From: Microbacterium sp. USTB-Y
GTDB taxonomy: Bacteria > Actinomycetota > Actinomycetes > Actinomycetales > Microbacteriaceae
NCBI RefSeq assembly: GCF_023703415.1
Contig: NZ_JAGMTU010000004.1
Span: forward strand, 310,001 to 374,000
Direction: 5' to 3'
Length of the DNA stretch: 64,000 bases
Each line of letters starts with the position of its first letter. Position 1 is the stretch's first letter. This document shows positions 30,984-40,009 of this stretch, one piece after another. The notes beneath the pieces are model-generated. The model did no database searches. It was not told the origin of the DNA and saw only the letters and a program-made list of their open reading frames with translations. Position numbers and translations under genes: made by a program.

Positions 30984-32207
30984 TCAGTGGCGCAGGACGA
31001 ACACGAGCGCCACGATGCCGCGCACTCCGATCGCGGCGGCGAGCGCCCAGAAGCCTCCGGCGAGCCCCCAGATCGGGATCAGGACCGCGCAGAGGATCGC
31101 CGAGACGACGACCGCCGCCGCGCTCAGCGCCAGCACGTGCGTGTAGCGGTTCTGAATGCTCACGGTGATCGCGGTGAAGTGCGCGAACGGCAGGAGCACG
31201 ATCGCACACCCGAGCGGGACCGCCTCGGCGATGCCGAACCCGAACGCGGGGCCGAAGAGGAGGGGCAGCAGCATCGCGCCCAGCCAGAGGCCGAACACCG
31301 TCGCGGGGAGGAAGAGCGCCGTCCACAGCAGCACCGGACGCGCCAGCCAGCGTCGGGGCTCGCCCGTCTCATACGAGCGCCGCCCGGTGGGGATCCATGC
31401 CTGTGCGAGGCTCATGCCCGCGATGTCGGCCACGGCGTACATGTACAGCATGACCGCGAACCGTCCGGCGACGGCCTGGCCGATCACACCCGCGAGGACG
31501 TACTGCGGCAGGACCGACATGAGCGACATGATCGCGATCGCGACCCCCATCGGCACACCGGCGCGGACCACCCTGGCGCGGGTGTCCGCGTCGGCGCGCC
31601 ACGACCAGGTGCCCGCCTCCCGCTCCGCGCGGCGCACCGGCAGATAGAGGAACGGAAGCGCGGCGCAGAGCGTCCCCGCGGCGAGAGCGACGAGGCTCAC
31701 CACCACCGACCCCGTCGCCAGCAGCCCCGCCGCCGCGAACGCGAGCGATCCCGCCCCCACCGCCAGGCTGGCCCAGAAGATCCGCCGCTCCCGGCCCGCC
31801 GCCTGCAGCGGGCCGGAGAGCAGGTCGACGTAGGCGTCCATGATCTTGCCGAGCGCCGCGGCGGCGAGCAGCGGCAGCAGCGCGGCCTGGAAGACCCCGC
31901 CGATGATGCCGGTCACGATCGCGGCGAACAGCAGCGCGGCCGCCTGGACGCCGAGCAGCACGGCGATCCGGACCGGCGGCCTGATCGTGAGGTAGACGGT
32001 GCGCAGGCTCAGCTGCGCGAAGACGAACATCGGCGTCACGATCGCGAGCGAGAGCGTGTAGGCGCCGACCGTGTCGGGCGTCGTGAACTGGGCGAGGAGC
32101 ACCAGCATGCCCAGTGGACCGACGTAGCGCAGGACGTTGGCCGCCAGGAGGTAGCCGGTCGCGTGCGCGACGCGGGTTCCGGTCGGCGCGGGGATCTCAG
32201 CGGTCAC
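30984..32207 (-). CDS. Polysaccharide flippase, Wzx/MATE-like
   Basis: 407 residues with about 12 membrane segments and almost no soluble domain. LLAANVLRYVGPLGMLVLLAQ at the N-terminus and the paired six-helix layout resemble the polysaccharide-transport (Wzx/RfbX) branch of the MOP superfamily. It would flip lipid-linked repeat units or modified sugars. The frame is open far upstream, but GTG 32207 is chosen because it forms a GTGA overlap with the GlfT2-like gene. With the two ABC exporters, the cluster carries three export routes, so more than one glycan is likely. Confidence 0.82.
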   Translation of the reverse strand: MTAEIPAPTGTRVAHATGYLLAANVLRYVGPLGMLVLLAQFTTPDTVGAYTLSLAIVTPMFVFAQLSLRTVYLTIRPPVRIAVLLGVQAAALLFAAIVTGIIGGVFQAALLPLLAAAALGKIMDAYVDLLSGPLQAAGRERRIFWASLAVGAGSLAFAAAGLLATGSVVVSLVALAAGTLCAALPFLYLPVRRAEREAGTWSWRADADTRARVVRAGVPMGVAIAIMSLMSVLPQYVLAGVIGQAVAGRFAVMLYMYAVADIAGMSLAQAWIPTGRRSYETGEPRRWLARPVLLWTALFLPATVFGLWLGAMLLPLLFGPAFGFGIAEAVPLGCAIVLLPFAHFTAITVSIQNRYTHVLALSAAAVVVSAILCAVLIPIWGLAGGFWALAAAIGVRGIVALVFVLRH

Positions 32208-34030
32208 GAGGCGGCGTCCGCGTCCTCGAAGCGGGCGCGCCATGCCGCAGCCGACGCGAGCCGGGGCGCCGCTGCACGATACTCGCGCGAGAGGGAGGGC
32301 CAGGCGAGCCAGAGCCGCACACGGAGTCCGATCGCCCGGCGCACGGCGCGGCCCGCGATCCCGCGGTCCCGTCGGGCGACGAAGACGCCGGTGCCCGTGG
32401 CGCTGTCGACCGTGGCGGCGTCGAGCCGCCCGAGCATCCACCATCGTCCTTCCGCCCGGGTGAGGGCGACGGGGGCATCGGGTCGAGGACGGCGCAGCTG
32501 GTGCAGGAGCACGGCGGCGAGACGGCTGACCGTCGCGGCCCGGCCGACCGGGCGTGCGGGGAGCCCTGTTCCCGGACGCCCCCGGGCTCCCGGCTCGGTC
32601 ACGACGGTCTGACCGAACCGCTCGAGGATCTCCTGGGAGCGCCGCGGGCCGGCGCGCAGGGTGTGCTCGAGGTGCGCCGGCCCCTGCAGCACGTCGAGCA
32701 GCGCTCGACTGCGGACCGCGGTCGAGCCGTACTGCAGGCAGAGCACGTGATTGAGGTCCTGCGCGAGCGACGACAGCAGCATCCCGCTGCCGCGGCGTCG
32801 GGCACCGTGCACGAGCCCGGTCACCAGACGCCCGCGGAGCTGGAAGTACGCCTGCCAGTCCAGTCCGTCGTCCTTCGCGGTCCACGGCATGTGCCAGAGC
32901 GCGGCGCCGGGAAGCGTGACGGTCCGAACGCCTGCGTCGGCGCTGCGCAGCCCGTACTCCGCGTCGTCCCACTTCAGGAACAGCGGCAGCGAGGCCCCCG
33001 CACGACGGATCAGCCCGGTCGGGATGGCGCACATCCACCAGCCGTTGAAATCGACCTCGTGCACCCGGTGCAGGGCGGGCGTCGTCGCGAGCGGATGGGT
33101 CGCGAGGTCGACGGGCGCGAGGGCCGGGTCCACGGGCGTCCACCAGAACGCCCCGCGGTCGACGCGCTCGCCCATCGTGTGCAGCAGGGTGGGCTCGGTG
33201 AGGCTCAGCATCTGCCCGCCGACCACGATCTCGGCGGGAGACTGCTCCGCCAGCGAGAGCATGCGCAGGATGCTGTCGGTCTCCAGGCGCACGTCGTCGT
33301 CGAGCAGGATCGCATGCGTGGCGCGCTCCCGCGCCTCGAGCATGCCCCGGCTGAATCCGCCGGATCCCCCGAGATTGGCCTGCTCGATGAGGACGAGGAG
33401 CCCGTCCAGGGCGGCTGCGGCCTCCGCATAGCCCGCGGCGTCGCGGAGGCGACGGGATCCCTGATCGACGACGATGATCGCCGAGAGCCGGGCACGGACC
33501 TCGGCGTCGTCCGCGAGCCGGCGCAGCACCTGGATGCAGTCGTGCTCGCGATTGACCGTCGTGATGCAGACGGCGCCGGTGGCCGGGGTCTCGGGCGCCG
33601 GCGCGCTCCAGCGCGCGTCCCGCACGATGACGGCCTCGGTGGCGTCGACCTCCGCCCAGGCCCAGCCGAGGTCCTGCCCCTCCGGGATCTCGACGTGGAG
33701 GGCGACTTCGCCGGTCGCGCCGGCGATCGTCTGCACCACGGTCCTTTCGGCACGGGAGTTCGTGCGGATCAGGCGCACGTCGGCGATCCCCTCCACGACG
33801 AGGTCGAGACGGAACCGGCGCACGGGGGTGGCCGAGGCCCAGACGCCGATCGGAAGCGCGCCGAAGTAGGACGCGAGCGAGAGACCTCCCCCGGCCTGCA
33901 CGCGCACCGACTCCCGCGAGAGCACCTCGACGCCGTGCGATGATCCCGCATCGAGGTACAGCGGGAGGACGTCGCCCTGCTCGCCCGTCGAGGGGAAGAG
34001 GACGCGCTGGACGGTCCTCCCGGCGGTCAT
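32204..34030 (-). CDS. glfT2: GlfT2-like polymerising galactofuranosyltransferase
   Basis: 608 residues, size and motif order of GlfT2. The N-terminal ~170 residues form a beta-rich domain. The GT-A core has AVCITTVNREHDCIQVL (~178), QANLGGSGGFSRGM, the metal motif ILLDDDVRLETDS (~255) and LFLKWDDAEYGLRS (~350), the KWDDAEYG element holding the catalytic Asp of GlfT2. A helical C-terminal domain follows (~420-608). Family knowledge: GlfT2 (Rv3808c) builds the alternating beta-1,5/1,6 galactofuranan of mycobacteria. It is coupled by ATGA to the upstream GT2 gene and by GTGA to the flippase. Confidence 0.9.
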   Translation of the reverse strand: MTAGRTVQRVLFPSTGEQGDVLPLYLDAGSSHGVEVLSRESVRVQAGGGLSLASYFGALPIGVWASATPVRRFRLDLVVEGIADVRLIRTNSRAERTVVQTIAGATGEVALHVEIPEGQDLGWAWAEVDATEAVIVRDARWSAPAPETPATGAVCITTVNREHDCIQVLRRLADDAEVRARLSAIIVVDQGSRRLRDAAGYAEAAAALDGLLVLIEQANLGGSGGFSRGMLEARERATHAILLDDDVRLETDSILRMLSLAEQSPAEIVVGGQMLSLTEPTLLHTMGERVDRGAFWWTPVDPALAPVDLATHPLATTPALHRVHEVDFNGWWMCAIPTGLIRRAGASLPLFLKWDDAEYGLRSADAGVRTVTLPGAALWHMPWTAKDDGLDWQAYFQLRGRLVTGLVHGARRRGSGMLLSSLAQDLNHVLCLQYGSTAVRSRALLDVLQGPAHLEHTLRAGPRRSQEILERFGQTVVTEPGARGRPGTGLPARPVGRAATVSRLAAVLLHQLRRPRPDAPVALTRAEGRWWMLGRLDAATVDSATGTGVFVARRDRGIAGRAVRRAIGLRVRLWLAWPSLSREYRAAAPRLASAAAWRARFEDADAAS

Positions 34031-34926
34031 CGCATCCGCCGTTCGCGACGCCAGCGACGAACCATGTCCGTCGCGCGCTCGCCCAGCGAACGGCGCTCGT
34101 CGAGCTGACGGGCGATCTCATCCTGGAGGAATCGGGTGAGATACAGCGGCAGACCTGCGCCGTGCTCGGCGACGTACGCACGAAGGGCCTCGTCGCGCAC
34201 CATCATGTCGTAGTCGTCGTGGTCCTGGGCGAGCGCGAACATGCTGTTGCCGAGCTCCCCCTCGACGCCCGCGCGCTGGTGCCAGAAAGCCAGGGGCTCC
34301 TCGCCGAGGAAGCCGATCGGGTGCAGCGCCGCCACCCGGAGATTGAACTCCCAGTCCTCCGCCGCGTGCACGTCCTCGCGGTAGAAGCCGACCTCGTCGT
34401 GCACCGCGCGCCGGTAGAGGTACGCGATCGGCACGAAGCGGTTGACCCGGAGCAGCTCGGAATAGGTGATGCGGTGCAGTCCCGGCCAGAACGGCGCGCG
34501 GCCCACCTCGACGAAGGCCCCGTCGCGTTCGGCCTCGTAGACGATCTCCGTCCGGACCGCCACGCCGACATGACCCGGGTGGGCGTCGAGCCAGCGGACG
34601 GTCCGCGCCAGGAAGCCCGGTGCCCAGCGGTCGTCGTCGTCGTGCAGCACCGCGTACTCGGTGTCGAGCCGGCGGATCCCGGCGTTGGCCGCAGCGGAAC
34701 GGCCCTGGGAGACATCGTGGTGGACGACGCCGACGCGCGCGCGCACGGCGTCCGGCAAAGCCGAGAGCACCCGGTCCACGGCGGCCGCGTCCCCGCCGTC
34801 GTCGACCACCTCGACCCGCCAGTCCTGATAGGTCTGGTCCGCGATGTCCGCGAGCGCCCGGGCGAGGAGCTGCGGGCGGTTCTTGGTGCGGACGACGATC
34901 CCCACGCGCGCCTCGGTCGGATCCAT
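34027..34926 (-). CDS. GT2-family glycosyltransferase
   Basis: 299 residues. GIVVRTKNRPQLLARALADI opens the GT-A domain; VVDDGG and the acidic motif VLHDDDDRWAPGF (~93) bind the nucleotide sugar and metal; VHAAEDWEFNLR (~195) supplies the ED base. A basic C-terminus suits membrane contact. ATG 34926 is chosen over the frame start at 34953 because AGGAGAGGTGAGC precedes it. It is the first gene of a three-gene operon with the GlfT2-like enzyme and the flippase. The specific sugar is not predictable. Confidence 0.85.
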   Translation of the reverse strand: MDPTEARVGIVVRTKNRPQLLARALADIADQTYQDWRVEVVDDGGDAAAVDRVLSALPDAVRARVGVVHHDVSQGRSAAANAGIRRLDTEYAVLHDDDDRWAPGFLARTVRWLDAHPGHVGVAVRTEIVYEAERDGAFVEVGRAPFWPGLHRITYSELLRVNRFVPIAYLYRRAVHDEVGFYREDVHAAEDWEFNLRVAALHPIGFLGEEPLAFWHQRAGVEGELGNSMFALAQDHDDYDMMVRDEALRAYVAEHGAGLPLYLTRFLQDEIARQLDERRSLGERATDMVRRWRRERRMR

Positions 34927-34974
34927 GCTCACCTCTCCTGCGGGAAGTCCCACGCCTGCGGGAAGCCCCAGCCG

Positions 34975-35035
34975 AGGGTATCAGCGCACTCCGAGCGAGA
35001 ACCTCCCAGACGCGCGGCGGAGGGCCGGGTATCAT
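34975..35035. promoter_or_regulatory. Divergent -10 elements between GT2 operon and DUF2142 gene
   Basis: TACCCT on the minus strand (34975-34980) faces the GT2 operon with a ~40-nt leader. TATCAT on the plus strand (35030-35035) faces the DUF2142-type gene with a ~90-nt leader. Both fit the TANNNT pattern. Confidence 0.4.
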
Positions 35036-35134
35036 CGTCGCGGAGGCGCACCCCTCACCGTGATCGGCATCGCTCTCGCCATGACTCGTCCGTCACAGCT
35101 CTCCCGCCCGAGCCCTCCCGGAACGAGAAGAACC

Positions 35135-36745
35135 ATGACACCTATCGCCCGACTGCTGACCACCGTCCTCGCCGGGCTCGCCCTATTCCTCTCCCTCGGC
35201 GCCTGGTCGCTGAGCTCTCCGGTCGGGGCCGCACCCGACGACGACTTCCACCTCGCCAGCATCTGGTGCGGTGACGGCGTCCGGGAGGGACTGTGCGAGC
35301 CGGGCTCCGACGCGAAGCACTGGCAGGTCCCGAACAAGATCATCCAGTCGACCTGCTATGCGTTCCATCCCGAGGTCAACGCGTCCTGCCAGGGTCCCGG
35401 ATACCTGGACGAGGGCTTCCGCCTCGCGGAGACGGATCGCCTCAATGCGGGTTCCCACCAGTACCCGCAGGGGTTCTACTGGTGGATGTCGCACCTGGCG
35501 GGTGACAATGTCGCGGCGTCCACGATCGCGATCCGGCTCGTGAACGCCGCCCTGTTCTCCGTGCTCATGGTCGGCACCTGGCGCCTGCTCCCCCGTCGGT
35601 TCCGCTTCACCCTCTCCGCCGGTGCGGCGCTGACCGCCGTGCCCCTGGCGATGTTCCTCATCCCGTCGGCCAACCCCAGCAGCTGGTCGATCATCTCGAT
35701 GGCGATCATGTTCCCCGCGATGCTCGGCTACCTGGCATCCCGCGGCTGGCGTGCGGTCGCCCTCGGCGGGATCACGGTCCTGTCCGCCCTGCTCGGACTC
35801 GGCGCCCGGGGCGACAGCGCGGCATATGTCGTGGTGGCGGTGTGCGCGGCCCTGGTGCTCTCCTTCCGCCGCGAGCGGGACTTCTTCCTGCGCGCTCTCC
35901 TGCCCGTCGCCCTGGTCGTGCTGGCCGTGGTGGCCTTCCTCGGAGCCGGCCAGACCGGACTCGCGATCGGCGGGATGGGGCACACGCCGGCGACGAGCTC
36001 GCGGGCCGCCCTGATCCTCGCCAACCTGCTCGCGATGCCCAACCTCTGGGCGGGCATCTACGGACTCGGCTGGGGCCTGGGCTGGCTCGACACGCTGCTC
36101 CAGCCCGTCGTCTGGGCGGGGGCGCTGCTCAGCGTGTGCGGCGTGCTCTTCGTCGCCTTCCGCTGGCAGGGCTGGCGCAAGCTCGTCGCCGTCCTCGGCG
36201 TCGCTGCCGCAGCCCTCATCGTGCCGCTCTACATCCTCGTCTCGAGCAATGTGGTGGTCGGCTACGAGGTGCAGCCGCGCTACATCCTCCCGCTGCTCAC
36301 CCTGCTCATCGCGACGGTCCTCGCGCCCTCCGAGGCGCCGGGCGGCCGGGAGCGCACGGGCATCCTGCTCTCCGGTCCCCAGGTCTGGTTGATCGCGGGG
36401 CTGCTCAGCGTCGCGAACGCGGTGGCCCTCTACGGCAACATGCACCGCTACACCGGTCAGGGGACGATGCGGCTGAGCGGCCAGGTCGCCTGGTGGTGGC
36501 ATTCGGCTCCCACGCCGCTGATCACCTGGGTGATCGGCGCGGGCGCCTTCGCCGTGACCATGGCCGTGTTCGCGCGCTCCGCCACGCTGCGCGCCCGCTC
36601 GGACGCCCCCGCAGGGCCCTCCGGCTCCGCGGGCGAGAGCATCCCCGTCGCCCCCTCTGCGGATGCCGCCCCCGGCGCCTCCCGCGACGCGACCGGCACC
36701 GCCTCCGCCACGGCGTCGCCCGAGTCGTCGCCGCGGACCGCCTAG
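35135..36745 (+). CDS. DUF2142-type polytopic membrane protein (GT-C-like)
   Basis: 536 residues. The first helix (~8-28) is followed by a large external loop that begins VGAAPDDDFHLASIWCGDG (~35), an Asp-rich segment like the PPDEPAH motif at the start of DUF2142 proteins. About ten further helices and a Ser/Pro/Ala-rich cytoplasmic tail (~480-536) follow. The topology resembles GT-C enzymes that use polyprenyl-phosphate sugars, which fits the DPM1-like gene at 13857, but activity is unproven. ATG 35135 is chosen for the GAGAAG just ahead; ATG 35081 is in frame but has no ribosome site. Its stop codon TAG is the start of the next gene's -10 hexamer. Confidence 0.75.
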   Translation: MTPIARLLTTVLAGLALFLSLGAWSLSSPVGAAPDDDFHLASIWCGDGVREGLCEPGSDAKHWQVPNKIIQSTCYAFHPEVNASCQGPGYLDEGFRLAETDRLNAGSHQYPQGFYWWMSHLAGDNVAASTIAIRLVNAALFSVLMVGTWRLLPRRFRFTLSAGAALTAVPLAMFLIPSANPSSWSIISMAIMFPAMLGYLASRGWRAVALGGITVLSALLGLGARGDSAAYVVVAVCAALVLSFRRERDFFLRALLPVALVVLAVVAFLGAGQTGLAIGGMGHTPATSSRAALILANLLAMPNLWAGIYGLGWGLGWLDTLLQPVVWAGALLSVCGVLFVAFRWQGWRKLVAVLGVAAAALIVPLYILVSSNVVVGYEVQPRYILPLLTLLIATVLAPSEAPGGRERTGILLSGPQVWLIAGLLSVANAVALYGNMHRYTGQGTMRLSGQVAWWWHSAPTPLITWVIGAGAFAVTMAVFARSATLRARSDAPAGPSGSAGESIPVAPSADAAPGASRDATGTASATASPESSPRTA

Positions 36746-36748
36746 ACT
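36743..36748 (+). promoter_or_regulatory. -10 element, leaderless start of 710-residue glycosyltransferase
   Basis: TAGACT overlaps the previous gene's TAG stop, and 6 nt separate it from the GTG at 36755. The predicted transcription start is at or next to the start codon, leaving no room for a ribosome site. Confidence 0.55.
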
Positions 36749-36754
36749 CCAGGG

Positions 36755-38887
36755 GTGCTGACCCGCCTGCGACGACTCTGGCGCGCCGCGCGCTCCCTGC
36801 CCGTGCTGCGCCCGCTGCTCGGCGCGGCGGATCGGCTCTGGTGGGCGCGGACGATCCGTCGCGCCCGGGTCGTCGACGTCGCGTACGTCGCACTGCAGCT
36901 GGGCAGGGCCGTCTCGCCGCGCGGCGCGGTCCGCGCCTATGTCACCGGCGGCTTCCGACGGGGACTGAGCCTGAATCCGCTGTTCTCCGAGCGCCTCGTC
37001 TCAGAGCAGCTCCCGGACTCGGCGCGGGTGCCCGCGCTGTACGCGTACCTGGTGACCGACCCCGCACGCATCGACACATCGCTCGCCTGGGACGCCCCCG
37101 CGCACGCCGCGCGCGCGGATTCCGCAGCCGTCCCCGGCTCCCCGCTCGCATCGGCGTGGCGCGCGCTGGAGGCGGGCGCGTCCGTCCCGCTCCGCGGCGG
37201 AGCACGGGTCGATCTGGCCGACCTGCACGCAGCCGCACGGTCCGTGCTGGAGGGCTCGGCCGACGCGTCGCCGGTCGACCTCACCGGCGCATCCCTCGTG
37301 CTGCGATGGACCCTCGACGCCGCCGACGCGGATGCGGCGGCGCTGCGCGCCCCCCTCGAGGTGCTCGACGCGGAGGGCGCAGACCGGGACTCGCGGCGGC
37401 TCGTGCTGGCGGTCGGCGACGCCCCCGCCGACGTGCGCCTCCTCGCCGCGCAACTCGCGCTCGGCGACCCTCGGATCGTGCTGACCGAGCGCATCTCCGA
37501 CTCCCCCGGCGCCGTCGCCGCCGGGGTCCGGGTGATCGAACGCGACCCCGGTGGGATCCTCGACGCCGCGTCGCTGCACGCACTCGTCTCGGCCTCCGGC
37601 GGCCCGGTCGCGCCGATCTGGCTCGGACCCGACGGCACTCTCGTGTCCGCCGGCATCCTCGTCCGCGACGGGCGCCCCTGGCGCGCCTGGTCCGGGCACC
37701 CCCGCGAAGACGTCGAAGGCGCCGCGGCGGAGATCGCCGTCGCGGCCCTCGACGCACCGGTGCGCGCCTACACGGCAGGACGGGACGGAGAGCCCCGCAC
37801 CCTCACGGCGGCGGCGGTGCGCGGCCGGGCGCCGTCACGTCCCCCGCTGATGCCCGCGGACGCCGAGGACTCCCCCGCACCGGCTGCCCGGCGCGGGCTC
37901 GTCCTGTCGCCCCCCGGCGATGTGCCGCGGATGCTCCGCCATCCCGAGTCCTTCGCTCTCCCCGACGGGACCGTGGTGCCTCGGCTGCGCTGGGCCATCA
38001 AGACCGGGGCGCCGGCCGGACCGCGTGGCGAGTCCTGGGGCGAGACGCACTTCGCCCGCTCGCTCGCCGCCGCTCTGGAACGGTTCGGTCAGTACGCGGC
38101 CGTGGACGCGCGCCCCGCCCTCGCGCGGGCGACGGGAGACCTCGACGACGTCGTGCTGTCCCTGCGGGGCCCGCACGAGCTGGCGCTTCCGCCTGCCGCC
38201 CATCGCCTCCTGTGGATCATCAGCCACCCCGACGAGGTCACCGCCGAGGAGGTCCGCGACGCCGACACGGTCTACGCGGCTTCGGCGCCGTGGGCGCGCC
38301 GGGCGACCGAGCGATTCGGCGTTGCCGTGCGGCCGCTTCTGCAGTGCACCGACGCGCACCGGTTCCGTCCGCAGGGGCTGCCGCGCACCGCGGACCTCGT
38401 CTTCGTCGGCACGGCACGGGGGATCGCCCGCCCCTCGGTCGTCGAACCGGTGCGGGCGGGCCGCCCGGTCCGCGTGTACGGCCCGGACTGGCGCGGTTAC
38501 ATCCCCGGCTCGGCGATCGCCGCGACGCACATCGCCAACGACCGTCTCCCGGCCGTCTACGAGGCCGCCGGCGCCGTCCTCAACGACCACTGGCCCGCCA
38601 TGCAGCGCGAGGGGTTCGTCTCGAACCGCCTCTTCGACGTGGTCGCGGCGGGAGGCAGGGCGATCAGCGACGAGGTCGACGGGATCGCCGAGCTGTTCGG
38701 ATCCGCGGTTCGCACCTACGCCGACGTGCCGGCGTTGCTCGAGCTCACCGCGGCGCCGCTCGACACGCATTTCGGGACGGACGCGGAGATCGCGGAACGA
38801 TCCGAGCGGATCCGCGCCGAGCACTCCTTCGACGCGCGGGCGCGCACGCTCCTCGACGATGTGATGGCCGCCGCTGCCCGCATCTGA
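36755..38887 (+). CDS. Large glycosyltransferase, CgeB/GT1-like C-terminal domain
   Basis: 710 residues. Residues ~1-400 are Ala/Asp-rich with no membrane helix; ~80-350 may contain a degenerate GT-A domain, which I cannot confirm. From ~405 (RLRWAIKTGAPAG) a GT-B-like part is seen: HRLLWIISHPDEVTAEEV (~480), VYAASAPWARR, TADLVFVGTARGI (~547), RVYGPDWRGYIPG, AAGAVLNDHWPAMQREGFVSNR (~608, quoted as NDHWPAMQREG) and FDVVAAGGRAISDEV. These are typical of CgeB-type transferases. It starts with GTG behind a leaderless promoter. Its role in the glycan and its donor are unknown. It precedes galE with a 90-nt gap. Confidence 0.78.
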   Translation: MLTRLRRLWRAARSLPVLRPLLGAADRLWWARTIRRARVVDVAYVALQLGRAVSPRGAVRAYVTGGFRRGLSLNPLFSERLVSEQLPDSARVPALYAYLVTDPARIDTSLAWDAPAHAARADSAAVPGSPLASAWRALEAGASVPLRGGARVDLADLHAAARSVLEGSADASPVDLTGASLVLRWTLDAADADAAALRAPLEVLDAEGADRDSRRLVLAVGDAPADVRLLAAQLALGDPRIVLTERISDSPGAVAAGVRVIERDPGGILDAASLHALVSASGGPVAPIWLGPDGTLVSAGILVRDGRPWRAWSGHPREDVEGAAAEIAVAALDAPVRAYTAGRDGEPRTLTAAAVRGRAPSRPPLMPADAEDSPAPAARRGLVLSPPGDVPRMLRHPESFALPDGTVVPRLRWAIKTGAPAGPRGESWGETHFARSLAAALERFGQYAAVDARPALARATGDLDDVVLSLRGPHELALPPAAHRLLWIISHPDEVTAEEVRDADTVYAASAPWARRATERFGVAVRPLLQCTDAHRFRPQGLPRTADLVFVGTARGIARPSVVEPVRAGRPVRVYGPDWRGYIPGSAIAATHIANDRLPAVYEAAGAVLNDHWPAMQREGFVSNRLFDVVAAGGRAISDEVDGIAELFGSAVRTYADVPALLELTAAPLDTHFGTDAEIAERSERIRAEHSFDARARTLLDDVMAAAARI

Positions 38888-38924
38888 CCCGATCGGTCGT
38901 TCCGTGTCCCGCGACGCGAGCCAG

Positions 38925-38930
38925 TAGCAT
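38925..38930 (+). promoter_or_regulatory. -10 element of galE
   Basis: TAGCAT with a leader of about 40 nt. AGGGAG at 38967-38972 lies 5 nt before the GTG start, so this gene is translated conventionally. Confidence 0.45.
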
Positions 38931-38977
38931 CGAAGGACCTGTCCCGCTTCAGGGCCGTCCAGTTTCAGGGAGCATCT

Positions 38978-40000
38978 GTGCGCGTACTCGTCACCGGCGG
39001 AGCCGGCTACATCGGATCCCACACGGTCCTCACCCTCCTCGAGCGGGGCGACGATGTCATCGTCGTGGACAACTTCGCGAACAGCTCCCCGGAATCCCTC
39101 GAGCGCGTGGCCCGCATCACGGGGCGGCACGCGACGGTGCACCGCCTGGACGTCGCCGACCGGGAGGCGCTGGACGCCGTCTTCGCCGCCGAGCGTCCCG
39201 ACGCCGTGATCCACTTCGCGGGGCTCAAAGCGGTCGGCGAGAGCGTGGCGCAGCCGCTGCGCTACTACTCCGAGAACCTCGGGACGACGTTCTCGCTCCT
39301 GGCGGCGATGGACCGGCACGATGTGCGCACCCTCGTGTTCTCCTCGTCCGCGACGGTGTACGGCGACCACCAGCCGGCGCCGTATCGGGAGGACGGCGGC
39401 CTGCTCGGCTCCACCAACCCCTACGGCGAGACCAAGGTGATGCTGGAGCGCGTCCTCACGGACGTCGCACAGGCCGATCCGCGCTGGCGCATCGCCCTGC
39501 TGCGCTACTTCAACCCCATCGGCGCGCATGAGAGCGGCCTCATCGGGGAGGATCCCCGGGGGATCCCCAACAATCTCGCGCCCTACGTCGCCCAGGTCGC
39601 GGTCGGCCGGCTCGCGGAGGTGGGCGTGTTCGGCGACGACTACGCCACCGCGGACGGCACCGGGGAGCGCGATTACATCCACGTCGTCGACCTCGCCGAA
39701 GGGCACGTCGCCGCGCTCGAGCACCTGCGCGACCACGAGGGCGTCCGCGCCTGGAACCTGGGCACGGGCCGGGCCACCTCGGTGCTCGAGCTCATCGCGG
39801 CCTTCGAGGCCGCCTCCGGGCGTCCGATCCCCTCGCGCGTGCTGCCCCGCCGCGACGGCGACCTCGCGCAGGCCTGGGCCGACACGACGCGCGCCGCGGA
39901 GGAGCTCGGCTGGCGCGCGTCCCGCGGCATCGCCGAGATGGCGCGGGACGCCTGGCGCTGGCAGTCCGCGAATCCGAACGGCTACGACGCCGCGAGCTGA
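38978..40000 (+). CDS. galE: UDP-glucose 4-epimerase
   Basis: 340 residues, full-length extended SDR. NAD-binding VLVTGGAGYIGSHTV at the N-terminus, VDNFANSSPESL, catalytic SSSATVYG (Ser) and NPYGETK (Tyr-x3-Lys), then LRYFNPIGAHESGLIGEDP and GERDYIHVVDLA. The set NPYGETK plus YFNPIGAHESGLIG is characteristic of GalE. It interconverts UDP-glucose and UDP-galactose, feeding glf for galactofuranose. It starts with GTG and is convergent with the second exporter operon, 9 nt away. Confidence 0.95.
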   Translation: MRVLVTGGAGYIGSHTVLTLLERGDDVIVVDNFANSSPESLERVARITGRHATVHRLDVADREALDAVFAAERPDAVIHFAGLKAVGESVAQPLRYYSENLGTTFSLLAAMDRHDVRTLVFSSSATVYGDHQPAPYREDGGLLGSTNPYGETKVMLERVLTDVAQADPRWRIALLRYFNPIGAHESGLIGEDPRGIPNNLAPYVAQVAVGRLAEVGVFGDDYATADGTGERDYIHVVDLAEGHVAALEHLRDHEGVRAWNLGTGRATSVLELIAAFEAASGRPIPSRVLPRRDGDLAQAWADTTRAAEELGWRASRGIAEMARDAWRWQSANPNGYDAAS

Positions 40001-40009
40001 GCCCCGGGG

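Noticed and set aside
30984..34181. A 1065-codon minus-strand frame ending in the flippase
   Set aside because: The upstream part is an out-of-frame reading of the GlfT2-like gene. The flippase starts at GTG 32207 with a GTGA overlap.
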